Assembly: GCA_051294375.1 (NCBI GenBank)
Contig: CM119263.1
Coordinates: forward strand, 24,099,657-24,163,656
Direction: 5' to 3'
DNA length: 64,000 bases
From: Paraspadella gotoi
Taxonomy: Eukaryota > Chaetognatha
This document shows, piece by piece, positions 35,417 to 48,709 of this stretch. The notes under the pieces were generated by a model that was given only the letters and a program-made list of their open reading frames with translations, made no database searches and was not told the DNA's origin. How positions within the stretch are numbered: position 1 is the stretch's first letter; each line of letters opens with the position of its first letter. The translations under genes and the position numbers were made by a program.

Positions 35417-35843
35417 TGTGCAGTGCACAGTGTGCAGTAGGGTGGAGTGATGAAAAGATTAAGCGAGGTAACAATATTTTTTTGCATCCAATGTATATGT
35501 AATTAAGGAAAATCATGCCTTTTAAAAAAAAAGTTTTAGCATAACAGTAAAGCAAATTGTATTTTTTTTGTAATAATATTCTTATAAATTTGTAAAATTT
35601 CAAATTGATTTTTAAAAAATTTTAATAACAGATTCGGATTCGTCAGAAAAAAATAAGAACTTTTATAAAATATATTATATGATATTTTAATGTTAAAGCT
35701 TTTCTGTTCCAGAAACAATATTAACAAAATAATTTTTATATTCAATAATCATACTATCTCGCGTAAAATTATTATTTTTAATTGACTCAAATTAAATTTT
35801 TGTTCTCAACTGCTCCACTCTACTGTGCAGTGTGCATTGTGCA
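35417..35843. mobile_element. MITE-like element, ~427 bp, AT-rich interior
   Basis: Terminal inverted repeats of about 31 bases: left 35417-35447 (TGTGCAGTGCACAGTGTGCA and CAGTAGGGTGGAG), right 35813-35843, whose complement reads TGCACAATGCACACTGCACA then GTAGAGTGGAG. About three quarters of positions agree. The interior is strongly AT-rich with no coding frame of note, the usual build of a non-autonomous DNA transposon. Target-site duplications are not clear. Confidence 0.5.
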
Positions 35844-37618
35844 ATTCCCCCTACTGCCTTATATTCAAACTTTCCGTCACTTCGTTTGTTTCTATAAACT
35901 TACGAAAAGTTACTCACCTTCCAAAGTATTCTCTTTTGTTATCATTTAAGTCCTCACCTTTTGCCTGCCTCCAACATCTCGAGTCCCGCCCCCCCCTCAC
36001 TCGGCCGTAACAATCCTCCATCAAATCGAGAAAATAACCCTTCCTCTTCCTCTTCTTTTTTCCTCATTCCTCCATCCTCCTCCCGCCCCCTAACCCTCGG
36101 GGGTTTTCCAACTGCGCGGTTAAAGAGATCCCAGCTCTTCTTTTTTAGTTTTTTCGAAAGAGGAAAGTTGTTACGATCTCTCTCTTTTTTTATGAGGCGA
36201 TAGGGGATCGTTTCGTGGAAGGATGCTGGTGGATTGGTGGGCGGTAGAGTGGGGAAATTTGGAGTTTTGTGGTGGTTTGGGAGAAGAGTAATTTCGCTCG
36301 AAAGACTCACATTATGGAATAAATATTTATTGGACCGCAGTACATAGACTCCTTTAATACATGAAACTGGGTTGATGTATCCGCTCGTTTTTTTGGAAGA
36401 TCCTGAGGTCGAAAAAGATCAGGGGAAGATTCGAAAAGAGGAGTTGTAGTCGCTGATCTCTTAGGATTTAACCCGGCTCAGAATTGATATTGTACAATGT
36501 ACACTAGTTTATAGCAAAGAGCCGCTCGTAGTAATTCTACGCCTCGCGAAACAGAACCCAGATAACCCTTCCGAGCCGACACACAATCGGCATTCTCTTG
36601 TCTCACGAGTTGAGGTCTGACCTTCGTCGTCGAAATATTGATTTCGGATGAAAAGAAGAATTTTGGGTCGTGAGAATGACGACGACGATGTTGACGACGA
36701 CGATGACGACGACTACGACGCTGACGACGAAGAATTGAGGATAATTTTGTCAACAAAAAACAGACGCCACTTTTTTTTTCAAATAAAAACAAACAATACC
36801 GTAAGAAAAAAACCCCACCGCCATCCGCAATGCAATTAAATAAAAAAACATTGACCCCCATTTCGGTCGACGGTAAATAAAGAAATCGGGCGAGGAAAAG
36901 TGGGCTAGAGAAACGAAGGAGGAAGAAGGAAGAAGGAAAAGGATAATGTTGATTCGAGTTTGTGCGAAAGAAGAAAGAGACTAATGGAGGAACGTGTTTG
37001 AAGAGGAGGGGGGCTGAGATGGGGGGGGGAGGCGAAGGCTTCGGTGATTCGCTCGCTTTCTCCCGCTAAAAGCTCGAGTAAACCACTCAGTAATTCCTCC
37101 TCCAAATTTAATCAGTCTCACATTTCCGGCTTTCGGGAATTTTTTTTTTTTTTTTTTTTTTTAAGTTTGGACCTTGTTGGATTTCGGCTTCACTCTTACA
37201 GAAAATTTAATAACCAACCAAGAAGCATCCCATCCATTGCACCACATTAGCTTATCTCAGCTAATCGCCATATTAACCCCGATTCTCTTTCATTCGACGC
37301 CTCCTCGACCTTCAAAGCTTCGACTTACCCACTTTCAAAATCCCCGACCACACCCAACCCCGAAAAACCGACTCACCCATCTCTTACCCTTAAACCGTCG
37401 TCGGACCGCATGATGGGCTTCTCTTGTCTCCACCTTATTGAGTTTTGGAAAGTTCGTTCCCGGGAAGGATCTCGGGGCCCTTAGCCTCCGGCGGGGGAAA
37501 GGTGAGGAAGAGTCGAAAGAAGAGGATTGGGTCGCGTGAACTGGGGTGAGGACGAGAGCAGACGACGGCGGCCGCGGGCATAAACATTGAGAATCCGATC
37601 CCAATCTCGTTTTCCAAG
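35844..37618. other. Probable intron or intergenic DNA
   Basis: Pyrimidine-rich patches (35960-36110), a GAC/GAT triplet patch at 36675-36730 reading poly-Asp, and a T run at 37140. No exon with good splice sites was found. Confidence 0.45.
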
Positions 37619-37836
37619 GCGAAAGGATTTGTCGAGGGAATTCTTTATATTCCTTACACGGAACTCGCCCTACCCGGAGGCGAAACTCCGATACTGAGAC
37701 TGAGAGGCTTCGGAAAGACTTACTTCGTATTCGCGCCTCAATTCGTCAACGAAACTGTTAAGGCTTCGATGCGGACGAGACTCAGACGAGCAAGTGCGCG
37801 TATCTGAGTCAACAGTTTCCATGGTTGTATATATAA
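37619..37836 (+). CDS. Exon candidate, possibly terminal, unknown
   Basis: After an acceptor-like CCCAATCTCGTTTTCCAAG (AG 37617-37618) an uninterrupted, non-repetitive frame runs in phase 0 and encodes mixed, globular-looking sequence (AKGFVEGILYIPYTELALPG, then TYFVFAPQFVNETVK). The frame stops at TGA 37805-37807. One frame over, the same stretch reads a further Cys-containing tail to TAA 37834-37836, so a single missing base near 37765 would extend the protein. The frame is also open upstream to about 37533. Composition is clearly unlike the surrounding repeats. I do not recognise the family. Confidence 0.33.
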
Positions 37837-38009
37837 CGAAAAAAATGTCTGATGATTGTTGGCCGGAAGTCTATATAATAGTATATATATCTTGCTTTTT
37901 TTTTTAAATGAGCGATTCTTTAATTTGCATCGGAAATTTTTAATTCTTAAATTTGGCTCAAATCTTACTTTCCTTGTAACGTCTTATTTCGTACATCTTT
38001 TATCATATT

Positions 38010-38010
38010 T

Positions 38011-38041
<31 letters not shown>

Positions 38042-38055
38042 TTCTTATCTTATCT
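38010..38055. repeat. (TTATC)n pentanucleotide repeat
   Basis: About eight TTATC units with one interruption. Confidence 0.9.
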
Positions 38056-38424
38056 CTTACTTCTGTCTTACTTTCCTTGTAACCCATATTACCTCATCTC
38101 TCTTCTTTTTAATCTTGTCATCGTCGCTGTTGTTAGCGTTCGTCGTCTTCCAATTCGTCGTCAACAAAACCGCGGGATCGAAAAAAAAAAGAAAAAAAAC
38201 TTTTTCCCGCCAAATTTGAGAAATTCCCTTTTTCTTTTTATTCCTTCCGTTTTTATCCGTGAAATAAAATTCCCGTCTTCCTCTCCTTTTTTTTTTAAAA
38301 TTCGAAAGAAAAAAAAACTAGAAAAATCCCATCCTCTTTCACGTCTGAAAGGAATCTCAACCACTTTGGGATAATTAGCTTTCTTCTCCACTTCTTTCGA
38401 AATTTTATCACAGCCCCATTTTTC

Positions 38425-38459
<35 letters not shown>

Positions 38460-39650
38460 CCTCTCGCTCGCATCTCCATCCTTTTCGAATTTGCTCGCGC
38501 TTCATTTAGACGACGTGTTATTCTCTGTATTTTCAGAGAAATTACTTAGTTTTTAAACTGGTCCTACATTCGAGGAGGCCAGGCTCGTTCCTCGAAAAAA
38601 CCCCGAGAGACGCTGTAAACGCCCTTGCAACGAACCTCTCTCTCTCTCCTCTCTCCTCATCTCTCTCTTCCCTCAATGTCTCTTCATCTCTCATCTCTCA
38701 TCTCATCTCTCATTCTAATCTCTCTTTTCTTACCTCTCCCTTCCCTTCTTCCTCTCCCATCCTCTCTCTCTGCTCCCGTATTTCCTTACGGTTTTCTATA
38801 TCCGTTTTTCTCCTGATCCCAGGAGCAAGCGGTTCCCCAGTTTTTAAGTGGGCGAATTCGCCAAACTCGTTGCCTTACTCTTTGCCTTACCTTTCGCCTT
38901 ACCTTTCGTTTTTCCCTTTCCATTCCTTTTCTTTCGTGTCTCCGCGCTAACTGGGCGTTTCGTCACGAAACCCAATTTTTTTTCCGCCCGCCCGTTTCTC
39001 CGTCAGTCCGTCCGTCAGTACGGCGACATCCGTTTCTTTATATTCTTTGGTTGTTGATTCGTGACTTGCCCGATTCCTTTCTTTTTCTATAATGTCCCCC
39101 GGGTTTATTGTTATTGGTTTTTTTGGGGGGCAGGGACTTCTAAATTATTTTTTTTTCATTCCCAAATAATTAACCTCTTTCATTCGCGATTATTGCAACA
39201 AATTGTACAGAAACAGGCTTCGGGAAATCTTCGTTGAAATGAGATGCCAAGGTCTTCCAACATAATACCATATTTCTTTTTATACCTTGGCTTGTAAAGT
39301 TATTATGAAGGCAATATATATTGTTTTTGCTCCTAGGAAGTCTGACCTTTTGTTGGCGATGCGAGAGACACTAGCGGCGTCTCGCGAAATTGAAAATCTC
39401 TTCCCCGGGAGGCGGCGGGGTGAATGAGATACGAAACGAGTTGTTTATTGATCGTCAACAACGATATAGATTACGTTTACTATAAGTATTCAAAACATTC
39501 ATAGCGAGACATTTTTTTTTTATATTTAACTGCTCATACTAAACGTTGGCTTTCTAACGTTACGTGACAGCGACAATTTGCGTGAATACATATAACATAG
39601 AATTTTCTGCAAATTATCTTTATAAATAATATAGTTAAATTTTACAATGA

Positions 39651-39680
39651 TTGTACAATGTACAATGTACAATGTACATT
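39651..39680. repeat. Short tandem repeat with palindromic GTAC cores
   Basis: TGTACAA units repeated about four times. Confidence 0.85.
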
Positions 39681-40508
39681 TCTTGAGCATATGTCTCGTT
39701 CTCTTTCTCTCTCACTCGCATTCGATACTTCTACAGATCTACATTATATAACATATATTATTCCGTTTTAAATAATTAATATTCTTAGTCTTAAAGAATA
39801 TTTCCGCCTGCATTGCCCTTCAGCAAAAACTTATGTATACTTTCGGACCTCTTTAACTGAGAGGCTTTCGTCTCGTCTTCCAAAAAGCATCTTTTCTCAG
39901 AGGCGAGTCCAGATGACGTCAATGCCGCGACTCTCAACTCTCAACGCCATTTCTCATTTTTTTCTACGGATAATTCTAAAACAACGTCATTGACATAATT
40001 TTTAGCCTATATATCTGTAACCTGTATATCTTATTTTTGCTGACTTCTTTTTCCATATAACTCGCAACTCCTACCCTTGATGCCATTTATACTTTTTACC
40101 TTTTTCCTCTACCCGATGACGTCCGCTCCTTTACTCTCAACTTAAACCCTTTTTATTCAATTTTTGCCGCCTTCCTTTAAATCTCACCCACCCTCACCCA
40201 ACATCCAGATCTGAGACTCAATTTCTGCTGCCTCATTCTCAATTCCATTTCGATCGCACTTCATTCTTTCTCGCCTCACCCATTTCTTCTTTATGGGTCG
40301 GATCAACATATAAAAGCTCGGGCTCAGGCCCCCTCGAGTCTAAGGGGCCTCATCCGGCCCCAGCCCGGCGGCTCCGGCACTTTTGAATTCCTTCCCGGGA
40401 AAAAAAAATGGAAGAAATTCGAGTTAAGGAAGGAAAAATAAGATGTGAATATAATTATAAAGGTTTTCTTGGCGGCCCCTCTTCCGTACGTTGACATTGC
40501 GATACCAT

Positions 40509-40509
<1 letters not shown>

Positions 40510-40582
<73 letters not shown>
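40510..40582. repeat. (CT)n microsatellite
   Basis: Perfect CT tract of about 70 bases. Confidence 0.95.
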
Positions 40583-40585
<3 letters not shown>

Positions 40586-41444
40586 CTTCCCCCGATTTCC
40601 CATTTCTCTTCAGCCTTCTGTGGCTTCGTAGTCGTATTTTTCTAGGGAGCCTTCCTTCGTAGAAATCTTGTTTCTCCAAAATCTACCCACTCCCAAATCT
40701 CTCCTTCTTTTAAATCTCCCCTCTCCCTAAATCTTTCCTCTCCAAAGTCTTCCCCGAATCAATTTCGCCGCCACCGGGAAGGAAATTCGATGCCCAAAAT
40801 ACGACCGAAATATCTTCAAAATGTGACAAAATTATGATCAATTTTTATGAGAAAAAAAAAGTAAGTTATATAGGGAGCGGTTTGATTAAATTCGACGGCG
40901 AAAGAGCCAAACACTCTATGACGTTGGGGACCAGTCATGTAAACATGCAACGTTGTAAGTTCAAGATTTTAATTGACATGAAATTGGTACAATCAATATA
41001 AAATTATCCATTCATTTTATAAATAGTCAGCTATCTTGTCCCTGACTTTGGACAGGCTTTGGTGGTTTAAGGCCTCCATCACTCTTACAAGATAATAACA
41101 TAGCAGGTCCCTGCAAGCTTTCAATCAAGACTCTCTCACAGTCTCGTTTATTCACTCCCAGAGTACCTGGCTTCCCTATCAATGAAGTGGTATAATGTTT
41201 CAAAGAATGTTTCAATTGTATGAAAAGACCACTCCCTTAAGTATTATGTTGGCGCGATTGAAAAATTTTACATATTTGAGATTACTGAACACGTTTTCGT
41301 AACAATGGTAAACCATCAAGTATTATGGCTTGATGTTTTTGATTGATTTTTCAATCGTAACCGACGATGTTACAAAAAAAATACTTTTGAAACTTGATAG
41401 AATATGGATAGAGCCAAACTTCGTCAATGGGGTGGGTCAGAAGT

Positions 41445-41454
41445 NNNNNNNNNN
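41445..41454. other. Assembly gap (10 N)
   Basis: Ten Ns at the left border of an inverted repeat arm. Confidence 0.99.
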
Positions 41455-42231
41455 TCCCATTAAAATTTGAATTTGGTCGGCTACCGCTAATATGGAGTAA
41501 AGTATATACGTTCCCCTTGATAATTCTAGAGATTAATTATTTAGGCCATCCGACAAGAACAAAACATGAAAAATTGTGGTCATGGTATAAAAGAAAACCG
41601 TTCAATGGCTTCCAGCGATTTTGGGCGAAGAAAATGATAACAGATGGCGACAGACTCAAAAGAGAAAAAGCTGGGAGGAAGTCACGGGAAGAAGGTATAG
41701 AGAGAGGGTACGAACATCTTTGTTGGGTGACAGGGGGAGGGTAGGTTAAGAATACGATTATTCGATTATTCCAAAAGCAATTTTCAATTTTCGGGTTGTC
41801 ATTTCCGCTGGGGGATTATCAACATTGACGCCTTTGTCATTTTTATGCTTTTTCTGTCTCCCTCTGGTTTATACACGATGTTTCGTTCGTCTCTCTCTCT
41901 CTCTCTCNNNNNNNNNNNNNNNNNNNNNNNNNNNNNNNNNNNNNNNNNNNNNNNNNNNNNNNNNNNNNNNNNNNNNNNNNNNNNNNNNNNNNNNNNNNNN
42001 NNNNNNNNNNNNNNNNNNNNNNNNNNNNNNNNNNNNNNNNNNNNNNNNNNNNNNNNCCCCCGCCTGGTTCGAGAGCGTTCTTTGTCAAACTCCTTTTCTT
42101 CGGAAAATGTCGTCTGATGTTTCACTTTCATTTAGCTGTTGTGTTTATGTTTTGTTTTCCCGCTCCTTTCGCCGGTCCCGCCCACATCATCGATTTCAAA
42201 CACGAAAGGGGGGGGCGGGGCGGCGTTTCTT
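41455..42231. repeat. Inverted repeat arm, partial reverse copy of block A
   Basis: Reverse complement of about 42300-43030. Examples: TCCCATTAAAATTTGAATTT at its start matches the end of the other arm, and the GGGAGGGTAGGTTAAG phrase and the AAAGGGGGGGGCGGGGC run also pair. The arms differ by many indels. An N gap lies inside and another at the centre. It looks like an assembly palindrome. Confidence 0.88.
41908..42056. other. Assembly gap (149 N) in a CT tract
   Basis: Flanked by CT repeats. The opposite arm carries a GA tract at the corresponding place, so only simple repeat is probably missing. Confidence 0.98.
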
Positions 42232-42256
42232 NNNNNNNNNNNNNNNNNNNNNNNNN
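42232..42256. other. Assembly gap (25 N) at a palindrome centre
   Basis: Sits between the inverted arm 41455-42231 and block A. Confidence 0.99.
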
Positions 42257-42500
42257 GGAAGTGGGATTTAAGGGAAGAAAAAAAAAAACAATCTAAAAAA
42301 AACCGTAAAAGAACGCCGGCCCCGCCCCCCCCTTTCGTGTTTGAAATCGGATGATGTGGGCGGACCGGCGGAAGGAGCGGGAAAACCAAAACAAAACACA
42401 ACAGCTAAATGAAAGTTGAAACATCAGACGACATTTCCGAAGAAAGGAGTTTGACAAAGAACGCTTTCGAACCAGGCGGGGGAAATTGAGAAGAGAGAGA

Positions 42501-42551
<51 letters not shown>

Positions 42552-43975
42552 GAGAGGAGAGAGAGAGGAGGAGAGAGAGAGAGGACGAACCGAAACAAAT
42601 CGTGTATAAACCCAGAGGGAGACAGAAAAAGCATAAAAATGACAAGGCGTCAATGTTTGATAATCCCCCACCGGAAATGGACAACCCGAAAATTGAAAAT
42701 TGCTTTTGGAATAATCGAATAATCGTATTCCTTAACCTACCCTCCCCCTGTCACCCAACAAAGATGTTCGTACCCTCTCTCTATACCTTCTTCCCGTGAC
42801 TTCCTCCCCAGCTTTTTTCTCTTTTGAGTCTGTCGCCATCTGTTATCATTCTTCGCCCAAAATCGCTGGAAGCATTGAACGGTTTTTCTTTTATACCATG
42901 ACCACAATTTCAATGTTTTGTTCTTGTCGGATGGCCTAAATAATTTATCTCTATGACATTATCAAGGGGAACGTATATTACTTTACTCCATATTAGCGGT
43001 AGGCCGACCAAATTCCAAATTTTAATGGGAACACTGCATTAAACTAATCATTATTGGTAATAATTATTGTGTTAAATATTTTTTTGCAAAAATGTTTCCG
43101 AACCATGAGTAATGTCGCTACCACGGTTCCTTTTACATCGATTTAATCGGCATGGCAGTGCACAAGAATGAGATGTCCCGGGATACGTTTCCGGACTTTG
43201 GGCTACACAAAAAAAGGGTAAACAAAATTTTCCTAATGACAGTTTTTTTATAATTAATATTAAAATTAGCTATATAAAATCAATAAAGTAGAATAAAAAA
43301 ATTAAAAAATGGTTTAAATTTTTTAAAATGAAAATATCATGCATCATCCATAAATCTTTGAACCAATTTTCTTTCGTTTGAGTCCATAACCATTATTCTA
43401 TCTTTAATAGTTTATTTGTAATTAATTTTTCTTTATTAAAATATTATTTTAATTTTTTTTCAGTTAATTTAAATTAAAAAAATTATAACTATGCCAAATG
43501 ATAGAAGAAAAATTTATATTATAATGGACTAACCTACCTAATATATTCTTTCAAATACATAATAGTAAGTTTATTATGATTATGTTTTGATATAGAAAAT
43601 AAATAATTTAAATAATTAATATATGAAAAAATTGATAACTTTTGAATTTTTTTTTAGCATATATAAACATAAATTTTAATTATTTGTTCTTGATGGCTTT
43701 TAATAGCTACTGGTCAGTTGTATCCTTTTTCAATTATAATAATTGATAACTTCTTTATTTTAGTAATACTGACTGCTATATTTACTACTTTTGGACAAAA
43801 TCCAAAAAAATTACTGATATTAAAAATTAATGTATGAAAACAGACGAAAACTTTTTTTAAATCAGATGCTATTTAATTTTTTGAGTGATATTATATTATC
43901 CTTGGACAAAAATTTAAAAAGTTTTAAACAATCCCCAACTCGACATTTTAAGGCCAAAAGTTAGGTTGTTTAAGC
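42257..43975. repeat. Block A, copy 1 (exact 1.7-kb duplicate)
   Basis: Matches 48415-50133 at a constant offset of 6158 bases; no indel was found at the points compared along 1719 bases. It holds a GA tract at about 42500-42580, a mixed region, and an AT-rich half with no coding frame. The identity contrasts with the indel-rich similarity of its neighbours. Confidence 0.92.
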
Positions 43976-45352
43976 CCCCCCCTTCGCTCCCGTCGTCGGT
44001 CCCTCTCACGGAGAAAAAAAAAATTATGAGTTCACACGAAATCTATTTTACGACCTGCGGAAAGTCGTCGGGGATTTTTCACCTCATTGGCGAAGCAGAA
44101 TCACTCTTTTTCCTTCCTGACTCATGACTCCTTTTCACCAGGAAAAACTTTTCCTTCTCTTCTCAATTCAGAAGAAAATCTCACGAAATTCACGAGTCTT
44201 TGTGATTCATTATCCGTTAAAAGAAAGTTGATTAGTTTCAGTTGCCTTTTGAACCGTGAAAACTGAGATGTTAATAACTCTTTTCTGCTCACTTCCGAAG
44301 GTATAAATTTCAGATTTTACCGAACTTCCAGCGCCGTTATTCTGTATTTTTTTGAAAAACCTTACTTTACATCATAAGAATATCATTTACGTTTTATTTC
44401 GATATCGTCCTCTCGTCAGATGAAAACAAACAAGTTTTTTTTCCCATTTTTTCTTTCGATTCAACGAATATGAAAAAAGTTGGATGTCTTCAACGGAAAG
44501 ACAGAAGCCGGAAGTTATTAAATTCAATAATGGGGCGGGAAAGAGCGATAAGAATAGAAAATGGTTGCTGAAAAAAATTTTTAGCGACATTTCATATAGA
44601 ATCGTCTTGAGAGAGTGGCGCCGAATGCAATGCTCAGCATTTTCGACCCTTTGAGTTTAAAGTTCGCGTCTTATCGCAGCTGATGAAACAAAACAAAAAT
44701 GGAAGGGCATTATGAAAATGTTACTTAAAAAGTCACATAGTCGCGACTTTTGGCGCTGCGCGTTATTGAAGTCAATTCATTAGGCAAGAAAGAAATGGTA
44801 GATTTTTTTATATTTTTTGGCCTGTCGCCGCGCAGGACTTTGCTTTTAGATCTCGAGAGGAACGAGATATGGGTATTAGAATAACATTCGTGCGATAAAT
44901 ATCTCTGATATAGGAAATTTAAGGTTTTACAAAGGGTTAGTGATATTACTTCACTAGACAGCCCAATAGTCCCGGGTTCTATCTCGTGTCGGAACGGTCT
45001 TATCCAATGGGTAGTGATTTTACGAAATTACATCTCTACCAAGGACAAAAAAATTTCTGGCAAAAGCGATTTTCTGCTACTCGAATTAATTAACAATTTT
45101 CCTCCGACCAAATTTGCACCAAAACGTTTAATTACTTTTATATCTCTCTTTTTATATCCTCTTCCAAAGACATTCTCCCGTTATTATTTAAAGTTTTAAC
45201 GCTCCACATCTTTCTTAAGTTTAAATAACTTTTTATCAATCTTTTGTTCTCCTCCCAAGTTTTAAGACTCATGAATTATTCATTCTTCTCCATGGCTTCT
45301 TCTCTGCCCCCTCGGTTCAGAGTCTCCAGGAATTAAGTTGATAATCCTAGTG

Positions 45353-45498
45353 NNNNNNNNNNNNNNNNNNNNNNNNNNNNNNNNNNNNNNNNNNNNNNNN
45401 NNNNNNNNNNNNNNNNNNNNNNNNNNNNNNNNNNNNNNNNNNNNNNNNNNNNNNNNNNNNNNNNNNNNNNNNNNNNNNNNNNNNNNNNNNNNNNNNNN
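45353..45498. other. Assembly gap (146 N)
   Basis: The opposite arm shows a CT-rich tract (46937-47025) at the matching place, so the gap probably covers only microsatellite. Confidence 0.98.
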
Positions 45499-45708
45499 TT
45501 CTTCGACCTCAGGCAGACTAGAGTCGTTGTATTTCCGTCCATGAAAACTTCTTCTTCCTTTTTAAATCTCATCTTCCCCATCTTTGCCAATTCTTTCTCT
45601 CCCTTCCTCGCTGAGGAGAGTTCCCTTCAGCCCATATAGACTGCTGTCTCCGTTATTGTCGATATTTCTCTCAACTGTTAATTTTTTTTTTTTTTTACGT
45701 TGCTGCAG

Positions 45709-45953
45709 CTGCTTCTAGGGCTGCTGCCGGTTATAAAAATGCTGTTGCCTCTTCGGATGCATGTAGTCGTAGTTTAGTGTCGCCGAAATTAAGAATAGGG
45801 AGTTTTATTGCAGTCTATGTTGTTGTGGCTGTTTGGTTGTTTTTATTGACTCGAGTTGGAAGTCTCTCTCTCTCTCTCACTCTCTCTCTCTTTCAAGCTT
45901 CTCTGTCTCGCTATTCCGGATTCCATATCTCTTCTAGGGTTTCAAGTCAATAG
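45709..45953 (+). CDS. Weak exon candidate with a membrane-like segment
   Basis: A long T tract and TACGTTGCTGCAG form a strong acceptor (AG 45707-45708). In phase 1 the frame stays open for about 80 codons: an Ala/Ser-rich start, a stretch with SPKLRIGS, then a hydrophobic segment FIAVYVVVAVWLFLL before a CT microsatellite. In the inverted copy at about 46565-46720 (minus strand) the same frame is broken by several indels. It may be a chance frame. Confidence 0.2.
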
Positions 45954-46013
45954 AAAGATTCTCGCATCGATGAGCTTCCCGCTGATTGGCTGGAAAATGT
46001 CGCCAACGCCTCT

Positions 46014-46038
46014 NNNNNNNNNNNNNNNNNNNNNNNNN
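46014..46038. other. Assembly gap (25 N) near a palindrome centre
   Basis: Lies between arm B and the GA-rich spacer leading to arm B-prime. Confidence 0.99.
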
Positions 46039-46410
<372 letters not shown>

Positions 46411-46943
46411 GACGTTGGCGACATTTCCAGCCAATCAGCGGGAAAGCTCATCGATGCGAAGAATCTTTCTATTGACTTGAAACCCTAGAAAGAGAATATG
46501 GAGATCCGAGAATAGCGAGACAGAGAAGCTTGAAAGAGAGAGAGAGTGAGAGAGAGGAGAGAGACTTCCAACTCGAGTCAATAAAAAACAACCAAACACC
46601 ACAACAACATAGACGCAATAAACTCCCTAATTCTTAATTCGGCGACACTAAACTACGACTACATGCATCCGAAGAGGCAACAGCATTTTTATACCGGCAG
46701 CAGCCCTAGAAGGCAGCTGCAGCAATCGTAAAAAAAAAAAAAAATTAACAGTTGAGAGAAATATCGGACAATAACGGGAGACAGCAGTCTATATGGGCTG
46801 AAGGGAAACTCTCCTTCAGCGAGGAAGGGAGAGAAAGAATTGGCAAAGATCGGGAAGATGAAGATTTAAAAGGAAGAAGAAGTTTTCATGGACGGAAATA
46901 CAACGACTCTAGTCTGCCTGAGGTCGAAGAAGAAGTATCTCTC

Positions 46944-46999
<56 letters not shown>

Positions 47000-48414
47000 T
47001 TATCTCTCTCTCTTCTCTCTCCCACTAGGATTATCAACTTAATTCCTGGAGACTCTGAACCGAGGGGGCAAGAAGAAGCCATGGGAAGAATGAATAATTC
47101 ATGACGTCTTAAAACTTGGGAGGAAACAAAAGATTGATAAAAGTTATTTAAACTTAAGAAGATGTGGAGCGTTAAACCTTTAAATAATAACGCGGAGAAT
47201 GTCTTTGGGAAGAGGATATAAAAAGAGAGTATAATAAGAATTAAACGTTTTGCGTGCAAAATTTTTTGGTCGGAGGAAAATGTTAATTAATTCGAGTAGC
47301 AGAAAATCGCTTTTGCCAGAAATTTTTTTGTCCATTTGGTAGAGATGTATTTTCGTAAAATCACTACCCATGGATAAACCGTTCCGACACGAGTAGAACG
47401 CCGGGACTGATTTGGGCTGTCTAGTGAAGTAATATCACTAACCTTTGTAAAACCTTAAATTTCCTATATCAGAGATATTTATCGCACGAATGTTATTCTA
47501 AATCCGCATATCTCGTTCTCTCGAGATTCTAAAAGCAAAGTCCTGCGCGGCGACAGGCCAAAAAATATAAAAAAATCTACCATTTCTTTCTGCCTAATGA
47601 ATTGACTTCAATAACAGCCATACGCAAAAGTCCGACTATGTGACTTTTTAAGTAACATTTTCCATAATGCCCTTCATTTTTGTTTTGTTTCATCAGCTGC
47701 GATACAGACGCGAACTTTAAACTCAAAAGGGTCGAAAAAGCTGAGCATTGCATTCGGCGCCCACATCTCTCAAGACCGATTCTATATGAAATGTCCGCTA
47801 AAATTTTTTCAAGCAACCATTTTCTATTCTTATCGCTCTTTCCCGCCCCCATTAATTGAATTGTAATATTCGGCTTCTGTCTTTCCGTTTGAAGACATCC
47901 AACTTTTTTATATTCGGTTGATCGAAAAGAAAAAATGGGAAAAAAAACTTGTTTGTTTTCAATCTGACGAGAGGAACGATATCGAAATAAAACGTAAATG
48001 ATATTCTTATGATTGTAAAGTAAGGTTTTTCAAAAAAATACAAGAATAACGGCGCTGGAAGTTCGGTAAATCTGAATTTATACCTAACTCGGAAGTGAGC
48101 AAAAAGAGTTATTAAACATCTAGTTTTCACGTTCAAAAAGGCAACTGAAACTAATCAACTTTCTTTTAACGGATAATGAATCAAACAAAGACTCGTGAAT
48201 TCGTGAGATTTTCTTCTGAATTGAGAAGAAGAAGGAAAAGTTTTCTGGTGAAAAGGAAGTCATGAGTCAGGAGGAAAAAGAGATGATTCTGCTTCGCCAA
48301 TGAGGTGAAAAATCCCCGACGACCTTTCCGCAGGTCGTAAAATAGATTTTCGTTGAAACTCATAATTTTTTTTTTCTCCGTGAGAGGGACCGACGACGGG
48401 AGCGAAGGGGGGGG
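46411..48414. repeat. Block B-prime, right arm of the 2-kb inverted repeat
   Basis: Inverted copy of 43976-46013. A minus-strand 91-codon frame at 47577-47852 has a plus-strand counterpart at about 44530-44800 that is broken, so it is not taken as a gene. Confidence 0.9.
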
Positions 48415-48658
48415 GGAAGTGGGATTTAAGGGAAGAAAAAAAAAAACAATCTAAAAAAAACCGTAAAAGAACGCCGGCCCCGCCCCCCCCTTTCGTGTTT
48501 GAAATCGGATGATGTGGGCGGACCGGCGGAAGGAGCGGGAAAACCAAAACAAAACACAACAGCTAAATGAAAGTTGAAACATCAGACGACATTTCCGAAG
48601 AAAGGAGTTTGACAAAGAACGCTTTCGAACCAGGCGGGGGAAATTGAGAAGAGAGAGA

Positions 48659-48709
<51 letters not shown>

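Larger units (their letters stand above)
38056..41444. other. No supported gene
   Basis: CT-rich patches (38427-38462, 38636-38780), AT-rich DNA, a TGTACAAT repeat at 39651 and a long CT tract at 40510. Short open frames have no domain or splice support. Confidence 0.45.
43976..46013. repeat. Block B, left arm of a 2-kb inverted repeat
   Basis: Reverse complement of 46411-48414 with many small indels. Landmarks paired in inverse order include GCTCCCGTCGTCGGTCCCTC, TTGATTAGTTTCAGTTGCCT, CTGCGCGGCGACAGGCC on the other arm, and GATTGGCTGGAAA at the inner end. Confidence 0.9.

Noticed and set aside
42405-42684. Overlapping minus-strand frames with SLSLSL runs, repeated at 48563-48842
   Set aside because: Shadows of the (GA)n tract in the exact block A duplicate.
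47577-47852. Minus-strand ATG frame of 91 codons
   Set aside because: Lies in the duplicated palindrome; the inverted counterpart at about 44530-44800 is interrupted, so there is no support for selection on the frame.
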